Shown here: positions 33,795 to 40,920 of the stretch, one piece after another
How the letters are laid out: each line of letters begins with the position of its first letter
How positions within the stretch are numbered: the stretch's first letter is position 1
NCBI RefSeq assembly: GCF_900156535.1
Contig: NZ_FTNV01000001.1
Span: 248,001-312,000, forward strand
DNA: 64,000 nucleotides
Reading direction: 5' to 3'
From: Roseovarius nanhaiticus
GTDB taxonomy: Bacteria; Pseudomonadota; Alphaproteobacteria; Rhodobacterales; Rhodobacteraceae
The notes under the pieces: generated by a model
The model's input: only the letters and a program-made list of their open reading frames with translations
What the model was told of the DNA's origin: nothing
Databases searched by the model: none
Position numbers and translations under genes: made by a program

Positions 33795-33983
33795 ATGAAG
33801 AAACTCGTTCTCGCCGCTGCTCTGTCCGCTGCTGCTTCCACCGCATTCGCCGGCAACATGGAGCCCCCCGTCATGGAAGCTCCGGTTATCGTCGAAGAGA
33901 CCAATGCAAGCTCGTCCGCAGCTGGCGTCTGGGTTCCGCTGGTCGTTCTGGCGATCATCGCAGCTGTCATCGCAGCCGACTAA
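33795..33983 (+). CDS. Small exported single-span membrane protein, unknown function
   Basis: A 62-residue protein. KKLVLAAALSAAASTAFAGN is a clear signal peptide, cleavage after AFA near residue 19. The mature 43 residues are acidic and Pro/Val-rich (PPVMEAPVIVEETNAS), then a hydrophobic helix (GVWVPLVVLAIIAAVIAAD) to the C-terminus. Mature protein would be periplasmic with a C-terminal anchor, topology N-out. A GGAGGATACT stretch precedes the ATG by a few bases, a strong ribosome binding site. A strong terminator follows, so it is a single-gene transcript. Similar small genes occur before hemH in related bacteria as far as I recall. I do not know a function. Confidence 0.78.
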   Translation: MKKLVLAAALSAAASTAFAGNMEPPVMEAPVIVEETNASSSAAGVWVPLVVLAIIAAVIAAD

Positions 33984-34045
33984 GCAATTCGCGCTGGTCC
34001 GCGTTTCGCGGCCATTGCATTGCGACCTGTCTGGTAACAGACACC

Positions 34046-34082
34046 AAAGGCGCCGTACCTTTCAGGTCCGGCGCCTTTTCGT
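34046..34082. terminator. Strong terminator shared by the 62-residue protein gene and hemH
   Basis: AAAGGCGCCG-(13 bases)-CGGCGCCTTTT forms a 10-bp perfect stem. T-rich on the plus strand, and T-rich on the minus strand after the mirror-image arm (CCTTTGG), so it can serve both converging genes. The hemH stop is at 34086. Confidence 0.85.
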
Positions 34083-34085
34083 TTG

Positions 34086-35159
34086 TCAGGCCGTCTTTTC
34101 GTGAACCCAACCTTGCAGGTTTTCGCGGATCACGGAGGTCAGCGCCTCGATATGCGCTGGTCCATCGTTGAGGCAGGGAATGTAGGTGAACTCCTCACCG
34201 CCCGCCTCCTCGAAGCTTTCCCGGATCTCTTCGTTGATCTCTTCCAGCGTCTCGATGCAGTCGGCCGAAAAGGCCGGCGCGACGACAGCGATGCGTTTCT
34301 TGCCGTCTTCTTTGGCAAGCCGCGCGACCTCTTCGACGGTATAGGGCTTCAACCACTCCTCGGGGCCAAAGACCGACTGGAAGGTCGTGGTGATCTGCGA
34401 GTCATCCCAGCCCAGCCGCTCTTTCAGCAGGCGCGTCGTTTTCTGGCATTGGCAATGGTAGGGATCGCCCTGCATCAGGTAGCGCTTGGGCATCCCGTGG
34501 TATGACACCACCAGGATTTCGGGGTTGATGTCGTCGGCATATGCCTCGGTGATCGAGCGGGCGAGCGCGTCGATGTATTCGGGGTGATCGCAATAGGGCT
34601 CGACCGTGCGCGCGGCAGGCTGACGCGTCTCTTTCATCAGTGCGCGAAAGAACTGATCGTTCGCCGTGGCCGATGTGGCGCCCGCATATTGCGGATAAAG
34701 CGGGAAGAAAAGAATGCGGGTGCAACCCGCCTCGGTCATTTCGCGCACTTTCGACTCGGTTGAGGGATTGCCGTAGCGCATGCAGAAATCGACCATGACA
34801 TCATCGCCATATTCCGCCGTCAGCGCAGCGCTCAGCGCCTCGGTCTGGTCGCGGGTGATCGTCATCAGGGGGCTTTCGCCCTTCTCCTCGTTCCAGATGG
34901 ATTTGTAGGCAGCGCCGCTGGTGAACGGCCGCTTGGTCAGGATGATCAGCTGCAAGAGCGGCTGCCATTTCCATGGCGCGTAGTCGATCACGCGGCGGTC
35001 CGAAAGAAACTCGTTCAGATAGCGGCGCATCGACCAGTAGTCGTAATTGTCGGGCGTTCCCAGATTGGCCAGAAGGATGCCCGTTTTCTCGCGCGGGATA
35101 TTGGGATGATCCTTGGGCGCGTGAACGGGGCAGGTGGCATCCTTGGCGGGCTCGTTCAT
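34086..35159 (-). CDS. hemH: Ferrochelatase
   Basis: A 357-residue enzyme that inserts iron into protoporphyrin IX, the last step of heme synthesis. ILLANLGTPDNYDYWSMRRYL is the standard N-terminal block (given here in part: GILLANLGTPD, about residues 27-37). The catalytic His is in VVSYHGMPKRYLMQGDPY, followed by HCQCQKTTRLL. FQSVFGPEEWLKPYT is conserved, and VVAPAFSADCIETLEEI contains the Glu ligand. The N-terminal ~25 residues (MNEPAKDATCPVHAPKDHP) are a short extension with one Cys and two His. The ATG at 35159 is used. No other heme gene is close; the gene stands alone between two convergent or same-strand neighbours. Confidence 0.96.
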   Translation of the reverse strand: MNEPAKDATCPVHAPKDHPNIPREKTGILLANLGTPDNYDYWSMRRYLNEFLSDRRVIDYAPWKWQPLLQLIILTKRPFTSGAAYKSIWNEEKGESPLMTITRDQTEALSAALTAEYGDDVMVDFCMRYGNPSTESKVREMTEAGCTRILFFPLYPQYAGATSATANDQFFRALMKETRQPAARTVEPYCDHPEYIDALARSITEAYADDINPEILVVSYHGMPKRYLMQGDPYHCQCQKTTRLLKERLGWDDSQITTTFQSVFGPEEWLKPYTVEEVARLAKEDGKKRIAVVAPAFSADCIETLEEINEEIRESFEEAGGEEFTYIPCLNDGPAHIEALTSVIRENLQGWVHEKTA

Positions 35160-35228
35160 GGGAGATCTGTCCTTTTGTGAAATGCGGCGCACGCTTTGAC
35201 CCTGCACATAAGGGATTGCGCGCGAGGG

Positions 35229-36047
35229 TCAATCGCGCAGCGGCGTCTCGTCCGTGCCCAGCGCATCCGCGAGACGCGTCTTGGCGGATCCGGGCCGCAG
35301 TGGCTGAGGCTGAGAGGCATCGGGCGACCATCCGGTGAGAAAGATCAGATCGTATGTGGCGTTGATCCGTCCGTCATCCGTGCCGAAATTCGCGGCATAG
35401 ATCTGGCTCGCCCGGTCAAAGAGGGCGCGGCGGGCAAAATGCCGCGGCCTTGCGTGCATTGCGTTGGTCTCGCCCATGGCACGTAGGTCGTGCATCACCG
35501 CGTGCATGTTCGCATAGCTGGCGGTCAACGGAACGCTATCGACAACCGGCAACGTCATGCCCGCCCGCTGCAAGAGGCCGCCCAGCTCGCGCACCTCACC
35601 GGTGGGGGTAACGCGAGGCGACAGGCCGCCCGACACCTCGGCCTCGGCCTGGGCCAGCGCTGCGCGCAGCTCGTTCAGCGTGGTGCCACCGGGCATGACC
35701 CCGAGGAACAGACCATCCGGGCGCAGGGCGCGGCGCGACTGGATCAGTTGGCCAACCGGATCATTCGACCAGTGCATCGACATGGCGTGGATGACCAGAT
35801 CATGTGCGCCCTCCTCGAGATCGAGCGTATCATCGTCTGGCACGATCTTGGCGTCCTCGACGACGGCCTGCCAATGCTCTGGCCAGCCGGTCACGATGGC
35901 GGGCTCAGTAAATGATTTGTTAACCATTTCCAGACGATCCTGCACTTCGGCAATCGCAGCATCGTGCAGGAACCTTGCAGGTGCGCTGGCTCGCGCACGA
36001 GCGCGCTGCCGCATTAGCGCGGTGCGGTCTGTCAACGGTGTCGTCAT
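35229..36047 (-). CDS. SAM-dependent methyltransferase (BioC / NDUFAF5-like)
   Basis: A 272-residue class I methyltransferase-fold protein. The N-terminus LMRQRARARASAPARFLHDAAIAEVQDRLEMV (an Arg/Ala-rich helix) and the HDLVIHAMSMHWSNDPVGQL block match the alphaproteobacterial BioC/NDUFAF5-like group, in which the mitochondrial relative acts in complex I assembly. The usual SAM-binding Gly-rich loop is degenerate (EPAIVTGWPEHWQAVV replaces 'D-x-G-x-G-x-G'), so catalytic activity is open to doubt. DGLFLGVMPGGTTLNELR is the typical post-motif block. It diverges from comF with only 35 bases between starts. I would not assign a substrate. Confidence 0.82.
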   Translation of the reverse strand: MTTPLTDRTALMRQRARARASAPARFLHDAAIAEVQDRLEMVNKSFTEPAIVTGWPEHWQAVVEDAKIVPDDDTLDLEEGAHDLVIHAMSMHWSNDPVGQLIQSRRALRPDGLFLGVMPGGTTLNELRAALAQAEAEVSGGLSPRVTPTGEVRELGGLLQRAGMTLPVVDSVPLTASYANMHAVMHDLRAMGETNAMHARPRHFARRALFDRASQIYAANFGTDDGRINATYDLIFLTGWSPDASQPQPLRPGSAKTRLADALGTDETPLRD

Positions 36048-36082
36048 TGGGGATTGGCCTTGCTCATGAGCGTGACATATAA

Positions 36083-36820
36083 ATGAAGGTGTCCCGGTTT
36101 CAATCCGCGATCCGCCTGATCTATCCGGCGCGCTGCACCTTTTGCGGGGGTCTGGTGGATAGCGATTTTGGCCTCTGTGGCCCGTGCTGGCGCGATACGC
36201 CCTTTATCGCGGGACAGACTTGCCACGCCTGCGGTGTGCCGCTCTTGGCCGGTCCTGACGCGCCGGACGATACTCTGACCTGCGACGATTGCCTGCGCAC
36301 GCCCCGCCCATGGAGACAGGGACGTGCCGCGCTTGTCTATGGCGGGAACGGCCGCCGTATGGTCCTCAAGCTCAAGCATGGAGATCGTCAGGACATGGCG
36401 GGCCCCGCCGCCGTCTGGATGTCACGGGCTGCCAAACCGCTGCTGCGCGCGGACACATTGATTGCCCCGATCCCTTTGCATTGGCTGCGCCTGCTGAAAC
36501 GGCGCTATAATCAATCGGTCCTGCTGGCCCGCGCCCTTGCCGCCGAGGTAGAGCGGCCCATGTGCCCCGATCTGCTGATCCGGCCCCGTGCGACGCCGTC
36601 ACTGGGCGGCATGGGCCGTGACGCGCGTCATGCCACGATGGAGGGTACGATCCGCATGCATCCGAAAAGGCATCAACGGGTGAAGGGGCGGCATGTCCTT
36701 TTGGTTGATGATGTGATGACGTCGGGCGCGACCCTTTCGGCGGCGACGCATGCCTGTCTTGCGGCAGGCGCGGCGGGTGTCGATATTCTGGTACTGGCGC
36801 GCGCGGCCAAGGATACCTAA
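36083..36820 (+). CDS. ComF family phosphoribosyltransferase-fold protein
   Basis: A 245-residue ComF-family protein. The N-terminal zinc ribbon is complete: CTFCGGL (C-x2-C), FGLCGPCWR, HACG and CDDC, about residues 19-70. The C-terminal phosphoribosyltransferase domain has the PRPP loop HVLLVDDVMTSGATLSAATH near residue 205-225, and RYNQSVLLARALA before it. ComF acts in DNA uptake in Bacillus and Haemophilus; in bacteria without known competence its role is unclear. It is the first of four plus-strand genes (with grxC, nitrilase, marR) running to 38384, though a hairpin sits between it and grxC. Confidence 0.9.
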   Translation: MKVSRFQSAIRLIYPARCTFCGGLVDSDFGLCGPCWRDTPFIAGQTCHACGVPLLAGPDAPDDTLTCDDCLRTPRPWRQGRAALVYGGNGRRMVLKLKHGDRQDMAGPAAVWMSRAAKPLLRADTLIAPIPLHWLRLLKRRYNQSVLLARALAAEVERPMCPDLLIRPRATPSLGGMGRDARHATMEGTIRMHPKRHQRVKGRHVLLVDDVMTSGATLSAATHACLAAGAAGVDILVLARAAKDT

Positions 36821-36841
36821 ATTCAGGGCCAAACCCTGAAT
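36821..36841 (+). other. Perfect hairpin between comF and grxC
   Basis: ATTCAGGG-CCAAA-CCCTGAAT, a perfect 8-bp stem directly after the comF stop, ending two bases before the GAAGGAG ribosome binding site of grxC. There is no T run, so an mRNA-processing or translation-control role is more likely than termination. Confidence 0.5.
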
Positions 36842-36856
36842 AGAAGGAGCGCCCCC

Positions 36857-37114
36857 ATGGCCGCCGTCGACATCTACACCTCGCCCCTATGCGGCTTTTG
36901 CACCGCCGCCAAGCGTCTCTTGTCGCAGAAAGGCGTCAACTTCTCCGAGATCGACATCGCCCGTCAGCCCGAGCGCCGCGCCGAGATGACGCAGCGTGCG
37001 AATGGCGGGCGCACGGTGCCACAGATCTTCGTCGGCGAGGTTCATGTCGGCGGCTGTGACGATCTCTTCGCGCTGGAGCGGGCGGGCAAGCTGGACGCAC
37101 TTCTGGCGGCATGA
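36857..37114 (+). CDS. grxC: Glutaredoxin 3
   Basis: An 85-residue glutaredoxin, a glutathione-dependent disulfide reductase. The active site is YTSPLCGFCTAAKRLL (residues 7-22) with CGFC in place of the more common CPYC; Gly for Pro should alter the redox potential but is seen in alphaproteobacterial Grx3. GGRTVPQIFVGEVHVGGCDDL (here GRTVPQIF and VHVGGCDDL) holds the TVP loop and the 'G-G-x-D-D' glutathione site. The GAAGGAG ribosome binding site lies ahead of it. The stop overlaps the nitrilase-family gene (ATGA). Confidence 0.94.
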   Translation: MAAVDIYTSPLCGFCTAAKRLLSQKGVNFSEIDIARQPERRAEMTQRANGGRTVPQIFVGEVHVGGCDDLFALERAGKLDALLAA

Positions 37115-37941
37115 AGGCCGCGCTGATCCAGCTGTGCAGTGGTGACGACCCCGCCGCGAACTTGGAGCAGACCTTGCCGCTGATCGAGGCGGCGGCGGAT
37201 GCCGGCGCGATGTTCATTCTGACGCCGGAGGTCACCAACTGCGTGTCGTCCAGCCGCGCGCGCCAGCAGCAGGTCTTGCAGCGCGAGGGCGAGGACATGA
37301 CCCTCGCCGCGCTGCGCGACCTTGCGACCCGGCGCAAGGTCTGGCTGCTGATCGGCTCCCTCGCGCTCAAGACCGGAGACGCTGATGGCCGCTTTGCCAA
37401 CCGGTCCTTTCTGATTGCGCCGGATGGCCGCATCGCCGCGCGATACGACAAGATTCATATGTTCGATGTTCAGATCAGCGACAGCGAAAGCTATCGCGAG
37501 TCCGCGGGCTACCGTCCCGGGGATCGGGCTGTGTTGGCGCGGACGCCGCTGGGCGTGATTGGCATGACCATCTGCTACGATGTTCGGTTTCCGCATCTTT
37601 ATCGAAACCTCGCTCAGAAAGGCGCGCAGATCCTCACGGTGCCCTCGGCTTTCTCACCGGTCACAGGCGCGGCACATTGGCACATGCTGCTGCGCGCCCG
37701 CGCGATCGAAACCGGCGCTTTTGTGCTAGCGCCAGCCCAGACCGGAACCCATGCTGCCTTTCAGGGCGCGCCGCGCCGCACCTACGGTCATAGTCTGGCG
37801 GTCGCGCCTTGGGGCGAGGTTCTTGCCGATGGCGGAGACGGCACCGGGGTATTTTACGTTGATTTGGACATGACCGAGGTGGCACAAGCGCGCCAGCGCA
37901 TTCCCGCGCTTGTGCATGATGCAGAATTCGGCGGCCCCTGA
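37111..37941 (+). CDS. Carbon-nitrogen hydrolase (nitrilase superfamily, Nit1-like)
   Basis: A 276-residue nitrilase-superfamily amidase. The catalytic triad is visible: Glu in FILTPEVTNCV (about residue 36), Lys in ARYDKIHMFDV (about 114) and Cys in GMTICYDVRFPHLYR (about 155). The DVQISDSESYRESAGYRPG segment and the SAFSPVTGAAHWHMLLRARA block fit the Nit1 / deaminated-glutathione amidase group. That enzyme repairs glutathione damaged by transaminases, consistent with the neighbouring glutaredoxin; substrate is inferred from the family and this neighbour. The start overlaps grxC, the stop shares one base with marR. Confidence 0.9.
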   Translation: MKAALIQLCSGDDPAANLEQTLPLIEAAADAGAMFILTPEVTNCVSSSRARQQQVLQREGEDMTLAALRDLATRRKVWLLIGSLALKTGDADGRFANRSFLIAPDGRIAARYDKIHMFDVQISDSESYRESAGYRPGDRAVLARTPLGVIGMTICYDVRFPHLYRNLAQKGAQILTVPSAFSPVTGAAHWHMLLRARAIETGAFVLAPAQTGTHAAFQGAPRRTYGHSLAVAPWGEVLADGGDGTGVFYVDLDMTEVAQARQRIPALVHDAEFGGP

Positions 37942-38384
37942 TGGAAGACACGCCCACCAACGCCCTCGCCGTCGCGCTTTTCAGCGAGATCCTGACGAAC
38001 GATCAGTTGATCCGCAATCAGCTGAGCCGCGTTCTGCCCAAGGGCATGGAAGTGTCGCATTTCTCAGTCCTCAATCACCTGGCGCGGGCGGGAGTAGAGC
38101 GTAGCCCGGCGGAGCTGGCCAAGAACTTCCACGTCACACGCGGCGCCATGACCAACACCTTGCACAAGCTGGAATGGGCCGGATATGTCCACATCCGCCC
38201 CGATTGGGACGATGCCCGGCGCAAGCTGGTGTCGATCAGTCCCGTTGGCCGCACGGCGCGGGACGCTGCCGTCGCCTCGATCACCCCGCTGATTTCAGAG
38301 GTGGTGACAGAATTGGGCGAGGCGCCGGTGCGCGCGGCTTTGCCTGTCCTTCGCAGCCTGCGCGCCCGGCTTGAGCCGGAATAG
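37941..38384 (+). CDS. MarR-family transcriptional regulator
   Basis: A 147-residue winged helix-turn-helix protein of the MarR type. The recognition region is RSPAELAKNFHVTRGAMTNTLHKLEWAGYVHIRP (in part: AELAKNFHVTRGAMTNTLHK, about residues 56-75), followed by the wing PDWDDARRKLVSISPVG with the family's 'D-x-R-x-x-x-V-x-x-T/S' motif. N- and C-terminal helices would form the dimer interface. It is translated from an ATG that overlaps the nitrilase-gene stop. Ligand and targets are unknown. The palindrome at the pdhA promoter is of a size and symmetry MarR proteins bind, but I have no direct link. Ends two bases before ubiG, convergent. Confidence 0.9.
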   Translation: MEDTPTNALAVALFSEILTNDQLIRNQLSRVLPKGMEVSHFSVLNHLARAGVERSPAELAKNFHVTRGAMTNTLHKLEWAGYVHIRPDWDDARRKLVSISPVGRTARDAAVASITPLISEVVTELGEAPVRAALPVLRSLRARLEPE

Positions 38385-38386
38385 GG

Positions 38387-39133
38387 TCAGCCTGGCTTGC
38401 GGCTCGCCGTCACGTAATTGCAGCTCAGATCCCGGTCCGAGATCGACCAGCTCCAGCTGATCGGATTAAAGACAAATCCCTTGCGGTCCACAGGCTCCAG
38501 CCCGGCCTGCGTCAGCAGATCATACAGCTCGTCCGGCGTGATGAACTTGTTCCAGTCATGCGTGCCCTTTGGCAGCCAACGCATCACATGCTCGGCTCCG
38601 ATGATGGCCATGATGTAGCTTTTTGGATTGCGGTTCAGGGTCGAGCAGATCTGAAGCCCGCCCGGTTTCAACAGATCGCGGCAAGCGGTCAGGTAGGCCA
38701 GTGGATCGCTGACATGCTCGACCACTTCCATATTCAGCACGGCATCGAACTCTTCGCCCGCCTCGGCCATCGCCTCGGCGGTGGTGTGGCGGTAGTCGAT
38801 TTCGAGGCCCGATTTCTCGGCGTGCAGCCGTGCAACGGGGATGTTCCGCTCGGCCGCGTCGGCGCCGACGACATCGGCGCCAAGGCGCGCTATCGGCTCG
38901 GCCAGAAGGCCGCCGCCGCAACCGATATCGAGGATGCGCAGGCCTTTGAAAGGCGCATCACCCTCAAGGTCGCGCTCGAACTCGGCGGCGATCTGCTGCG
39001 TGATGTAATCGAGGCGACACGGGTTCATCATGTGCAGCGGTTTGAATTTTCCGGTGGGGTCCCACCACTCCTCTGCCATGGCCTGAAACTTGGCCACTTC
39101 GGCGTCGTCTATCGTCGATGCTGACCTTTGCAT
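38387..39133 (-). CDS. ubiG: Ubiquinone biosynthesis O-methyltransferase UbiG
   Basis: A 248-residue SAM-dependent O-methyltransferase that acts twice in ubiquinone synthesis. [19 protein letters not shown] at the N-terminus with 'F-x-x-x-A-x-x-W-W-D' is the UbiG hallmark. [20 protein letters not shown] is the SAM loop, and [23 protein letters not shown] the post-motif. [17 protein letters not shown] is conserved in COQ3/UbiG. The ATG at 39133 gives the family length; the open frame continues upstream against the pip gene. It diverges from pip, 48 bases apart, and converges on marR. Confidence 0.95.
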   Translation of the reverse strand: MQRSASTIDDAEVAKFQAMAEEWWDPTGKFKPLHMMNPCRLDYITQQIAAEFERDLEGDAPFKGLRILDIGCGGGLLAEPIARLGADVVGADAAERNIPVARLHAEKSGLEIDYRHTTAEAMAEAGEEFDAVLNMEVVEHVSDPLAYLTACRDLLKPGGLQICSTLNRNPKSYIMAIIGAEHVMRWLPKGTHDWNKFITPDELYDLLTQAGLEPVDRKGFVFNPISWSWSISDRDLSCNYVTASRKPG

Positions 39134-39181
39134 TCTGCTCTCCGTGTGTTCATCTGGTTCACGCGATAACATAGGGCGGTC

Positions 39182-40153
39182 ATGGATAAAATCTCGGGAC
39201 CAAAAAGCGCAGTGCAGTATCTTTATCCCCCGGTCGAGCCCTTCGATCGCCGCATGCTGGACGTGGGCGACGGCCACGAGGTCTATGTCGAGCAGTCGGG
39301 CAAGCCCGATGGTGTGCCGGTCATCGTGTTTCACGGTGGTCCGGGTGGTGGGTGCAGCCCGGCGATGCGCCGTTATTTCGACCCCGAGACCTATCGCATC
39401 ATCCTCTTTGATCAGCGCGGCTGTGGCCGGTCCAAGCCGCACGCCTCGGTCGAGGCCAACACGACTTGGCACCTGGTGGATGATATCGAGCTGATCCGCA
39501 CGACGCTGGGCATCGACCGATGGATCGTCTTCGGCGGCAGCTGGGGCGCGACGCTGGCGCTGATCTACGGGATCACCCATCCCGGCCGCTGTCTGCATCT
39601 GGTACTGCGCGGCGTATTCACAATGACGCAGGCCGAGCTTGACTGGTTCTATGGCGGCGGCGCGGGCCGGTTCTGGCCCGAGACATGGGCACGGTTCGAG
39701 AATCTCATCCCCGAGGATGAGCGCGACGACATGATCGCCGCGTATCACCGGCGTCTTTTTTCGGGAGATCACCATACCGAGGTGCTGCACGCCAAGGCGT
39801 GGAGCGGATGGGAAAACGCGCTGGCCACCGTTCGCTCGACCGGGGTGGGGGGCGACAGCCCCGCCGACTACGCTCGCGCTTTTGCCCGGCTCGAGAATCA
39901 CTATTTCATCAATGCCGGCTTTCTCGAACATGACGGCTGGATCATGGACAATATCGACCGCCTGCGCCTCGTGCCCGGCACAATTGTCCAGGGCCGCTAT
40001 GACATGATCTGCCCACCTGCGACAGCCTACGCGCTGTCAAATGCCTGGCATGGCTGCCGCTTGCATATGATCCCCGTCGCTGGCCACGCCCTCAGCGAGC
40101 CGGGACTCAGTGGCGAGCTGGTGCGGGTGATGGACAGGCTCAGGCGCGGATGA
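39182..40153 (+). CDS. pip: Prolyl aminopeptidase (proline iminopeptidase)
   Basis: A 323-residue alpha/beta hydrolase of peptidase family S33 that removes N-terminal proline. The oxyanion HGGPGGG is in [15 protein letters not shown], the nucleophile Ser in [15 protein letters not shown] ('G-x-S-x-G' as GGSWG, about residue 119), the Asp in [12 protein letters not shown] and the His in [30 protein letters not shown] is the conserved S33 block. Length matches the short type (about 315). It is the only gene on the plus strand between ubiG and the rimP promoter; no clear terminator lies before that promoter. Confidence 0.94.
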   Translation: MDKISGPKSAVQYLYPPVEPFDRRMLDVGDGHEVYVEQSGKPDGVPVIVFHGGPGGGCSPAMRRYFDPETYRIILFDQRGCGRSKPHASVEANTTWHLVDDIELIRTTLGIDRWIVFGGSWGATLALIYGITHPGRCLHLVLRGVFTMTQAELDWFYGGGAGRFWPETWARFENLIPEDERDDMIAAYHRRLFSGDHHTEVLHAKAWSGWENALATVRSTGVGGDSPADYARAFARLENHYFINAGFLEHDGWIMDNIDRLRLVPGTIVQGRYDMICPPATAYALSNAWHGCRLHMIPVAGHALSEPGLSGELVRVMDRLRRG

Positions 40154-40176
40154 TCGCGCGGCGCGCGCCATCCCCC

Positions 40177-40205
40177 TTGCATCCCACCGCACCTCTCGCT
40201 ATATG
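40177..40205 (+). promoter_or_regulatory. Sigma-70 promoter of the rimP-nusA-ylxR-infB operon
   Basis: TTGCAT (40177-40182), 17-base spacer, TATATG (40200-40205). Both hexamers keep four of six consensus bases and the spacing is ideal. The predicted start site is near 40212, leaving a leader of about 100 bases before rimP. Confidence 0.55.
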
Positions 40206-40262
40206 ACTTTCAACAGCGGCGCGCCTCGGGTCCACACCAAGGCAACCCACCGGAAATCGTGA
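40203..40262 (+). CDS. Possible 19-residue leader peptide before rimP
   Basis: An ATG at 40203 opens 19 codons (begins [10 protein letters not shown]) and stops with TGA at 40260-40262, exactly at the foot of the terminator hairpin. That geometry is like a leader peptide. Against it: the ATG lies in the proposed -10 box, so it would be used only from a further-upstream promoter, and I see no ribosome binding site. Speculative. Confidence 0.15.
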   Translation: MTFNSGAPRVHTKATHRKS

Positions 40263-40284
40263 CGGGCCGCGCGCCCGTTTTTTT
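40262..40284 (+). terminator. Intrinsic terminator inside the rimP leader (attenuator candidate)
   Basis: ACGGGC-(CGCGC)-GCCCGT then T7 (40278-40284), about 50 bases after the predicted start site and 28 bases before the rimP ATG. GGCGCGC at 40218-40224 is complementary to GCGCGCC at 40269-40275, the loop and 3' arm of this hairpin, so an alternative antiterminator helix is possible. Could instead terminate pip, but it lies well past the operon promoter. Confidence 0.7.
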
Positions 40285-40312
40285 GTGCTTGAACGAGACT
40301 GACCAGAGACCG

Positions 40313-40915
40313 ATGAACAACGACCTTATCGCCAAAGCCGCCATCGACCGCCGCATGGCCGAGATCATCACCCCGGTGATCGAGGATCTTGGGCTGGAAC
40401 TGGTGCGCGTGCGTCTGATGGGCGGCAAGTATCACACGCTGCAGATCATGGTCGACCGGCCCGATGGCGGTATCGAGGTGGATGAATGTGCCGCCGTATC
40501 GACGGCTGTCAGCGCCACGCTGGATGTCGAGGATCCGTTGACCGATGCCTATACGCTTGAAGTCAGCAGCCCGGGGATCGACCGCCCGTTGACGCGGCTC
40601 AAGGACTTTGAGGCATTCGAAGGCTATGAGGCCAAGATCGAGACGAATGATCTGATCGACGGGCGCAAGCGCTTTAAGGGCATGCTGGCCGGGATCGAGG
40701 GCACCGAGGTGCTGATCAATGTCGAAGAGGGCGGCGAGACAGTGACCATCGGGCTGGAATTCGACTGGCTGGCCGATGCCAAACTGGTCCTGACCGATGA
40801 GCTGATCCGCGAAATGCTGCGCCAGCGCAAGGCGGCAGGCACTGCCAATGACGGCACGATGAACGAAAACGAATTTGACGAAATCCAGACTGATACCGGT
40901 TCTGAGGAGGACTGA
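40313..40915 (+). CDS. rimP: Ribosome maturation factor RimP
   Basis: A 200-residue factor for late assembly of the 30S subunit. [22 protein letters not shown] is the typical first block (given in part), then [21 protein letters not shown] and [21 protein letters not shown], the diagnostic 'E-V-S-S-P-G-x-x-R-P-L' motif. The C-terminal half is an SH3-like beta barrel with an acidic tail ([17 protein letters not shown]). The ATG at 40313 (MNNDLIAK) is used; a longer in-frame start reaches into the terminator hairpin. It is the first gene of rimP-nusA-ylxR-infB, six bases before nusA, with an attenuator-like hairpin in its leader. Confidence 0.95.
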   Translation: MNNDLIAKAAIDRRMAEIITPVIEDLGLELVRVRLMGGKYHTLQIMVDRPDGGIEVDECAAVSTAVSATLDVEDPLTDAYTLEVSSPGIDRPLTRLKDFEAFEGYEAKIETNDLIDGRKRFKGMLAGIEGTEVLINVEEGGETVTIGLEFDWLADAKLVLTDELIREMLRQRKAAGTANDGTMNENEFDEIQTDTGSEED

Positions 40916-40920
40916 AATCC

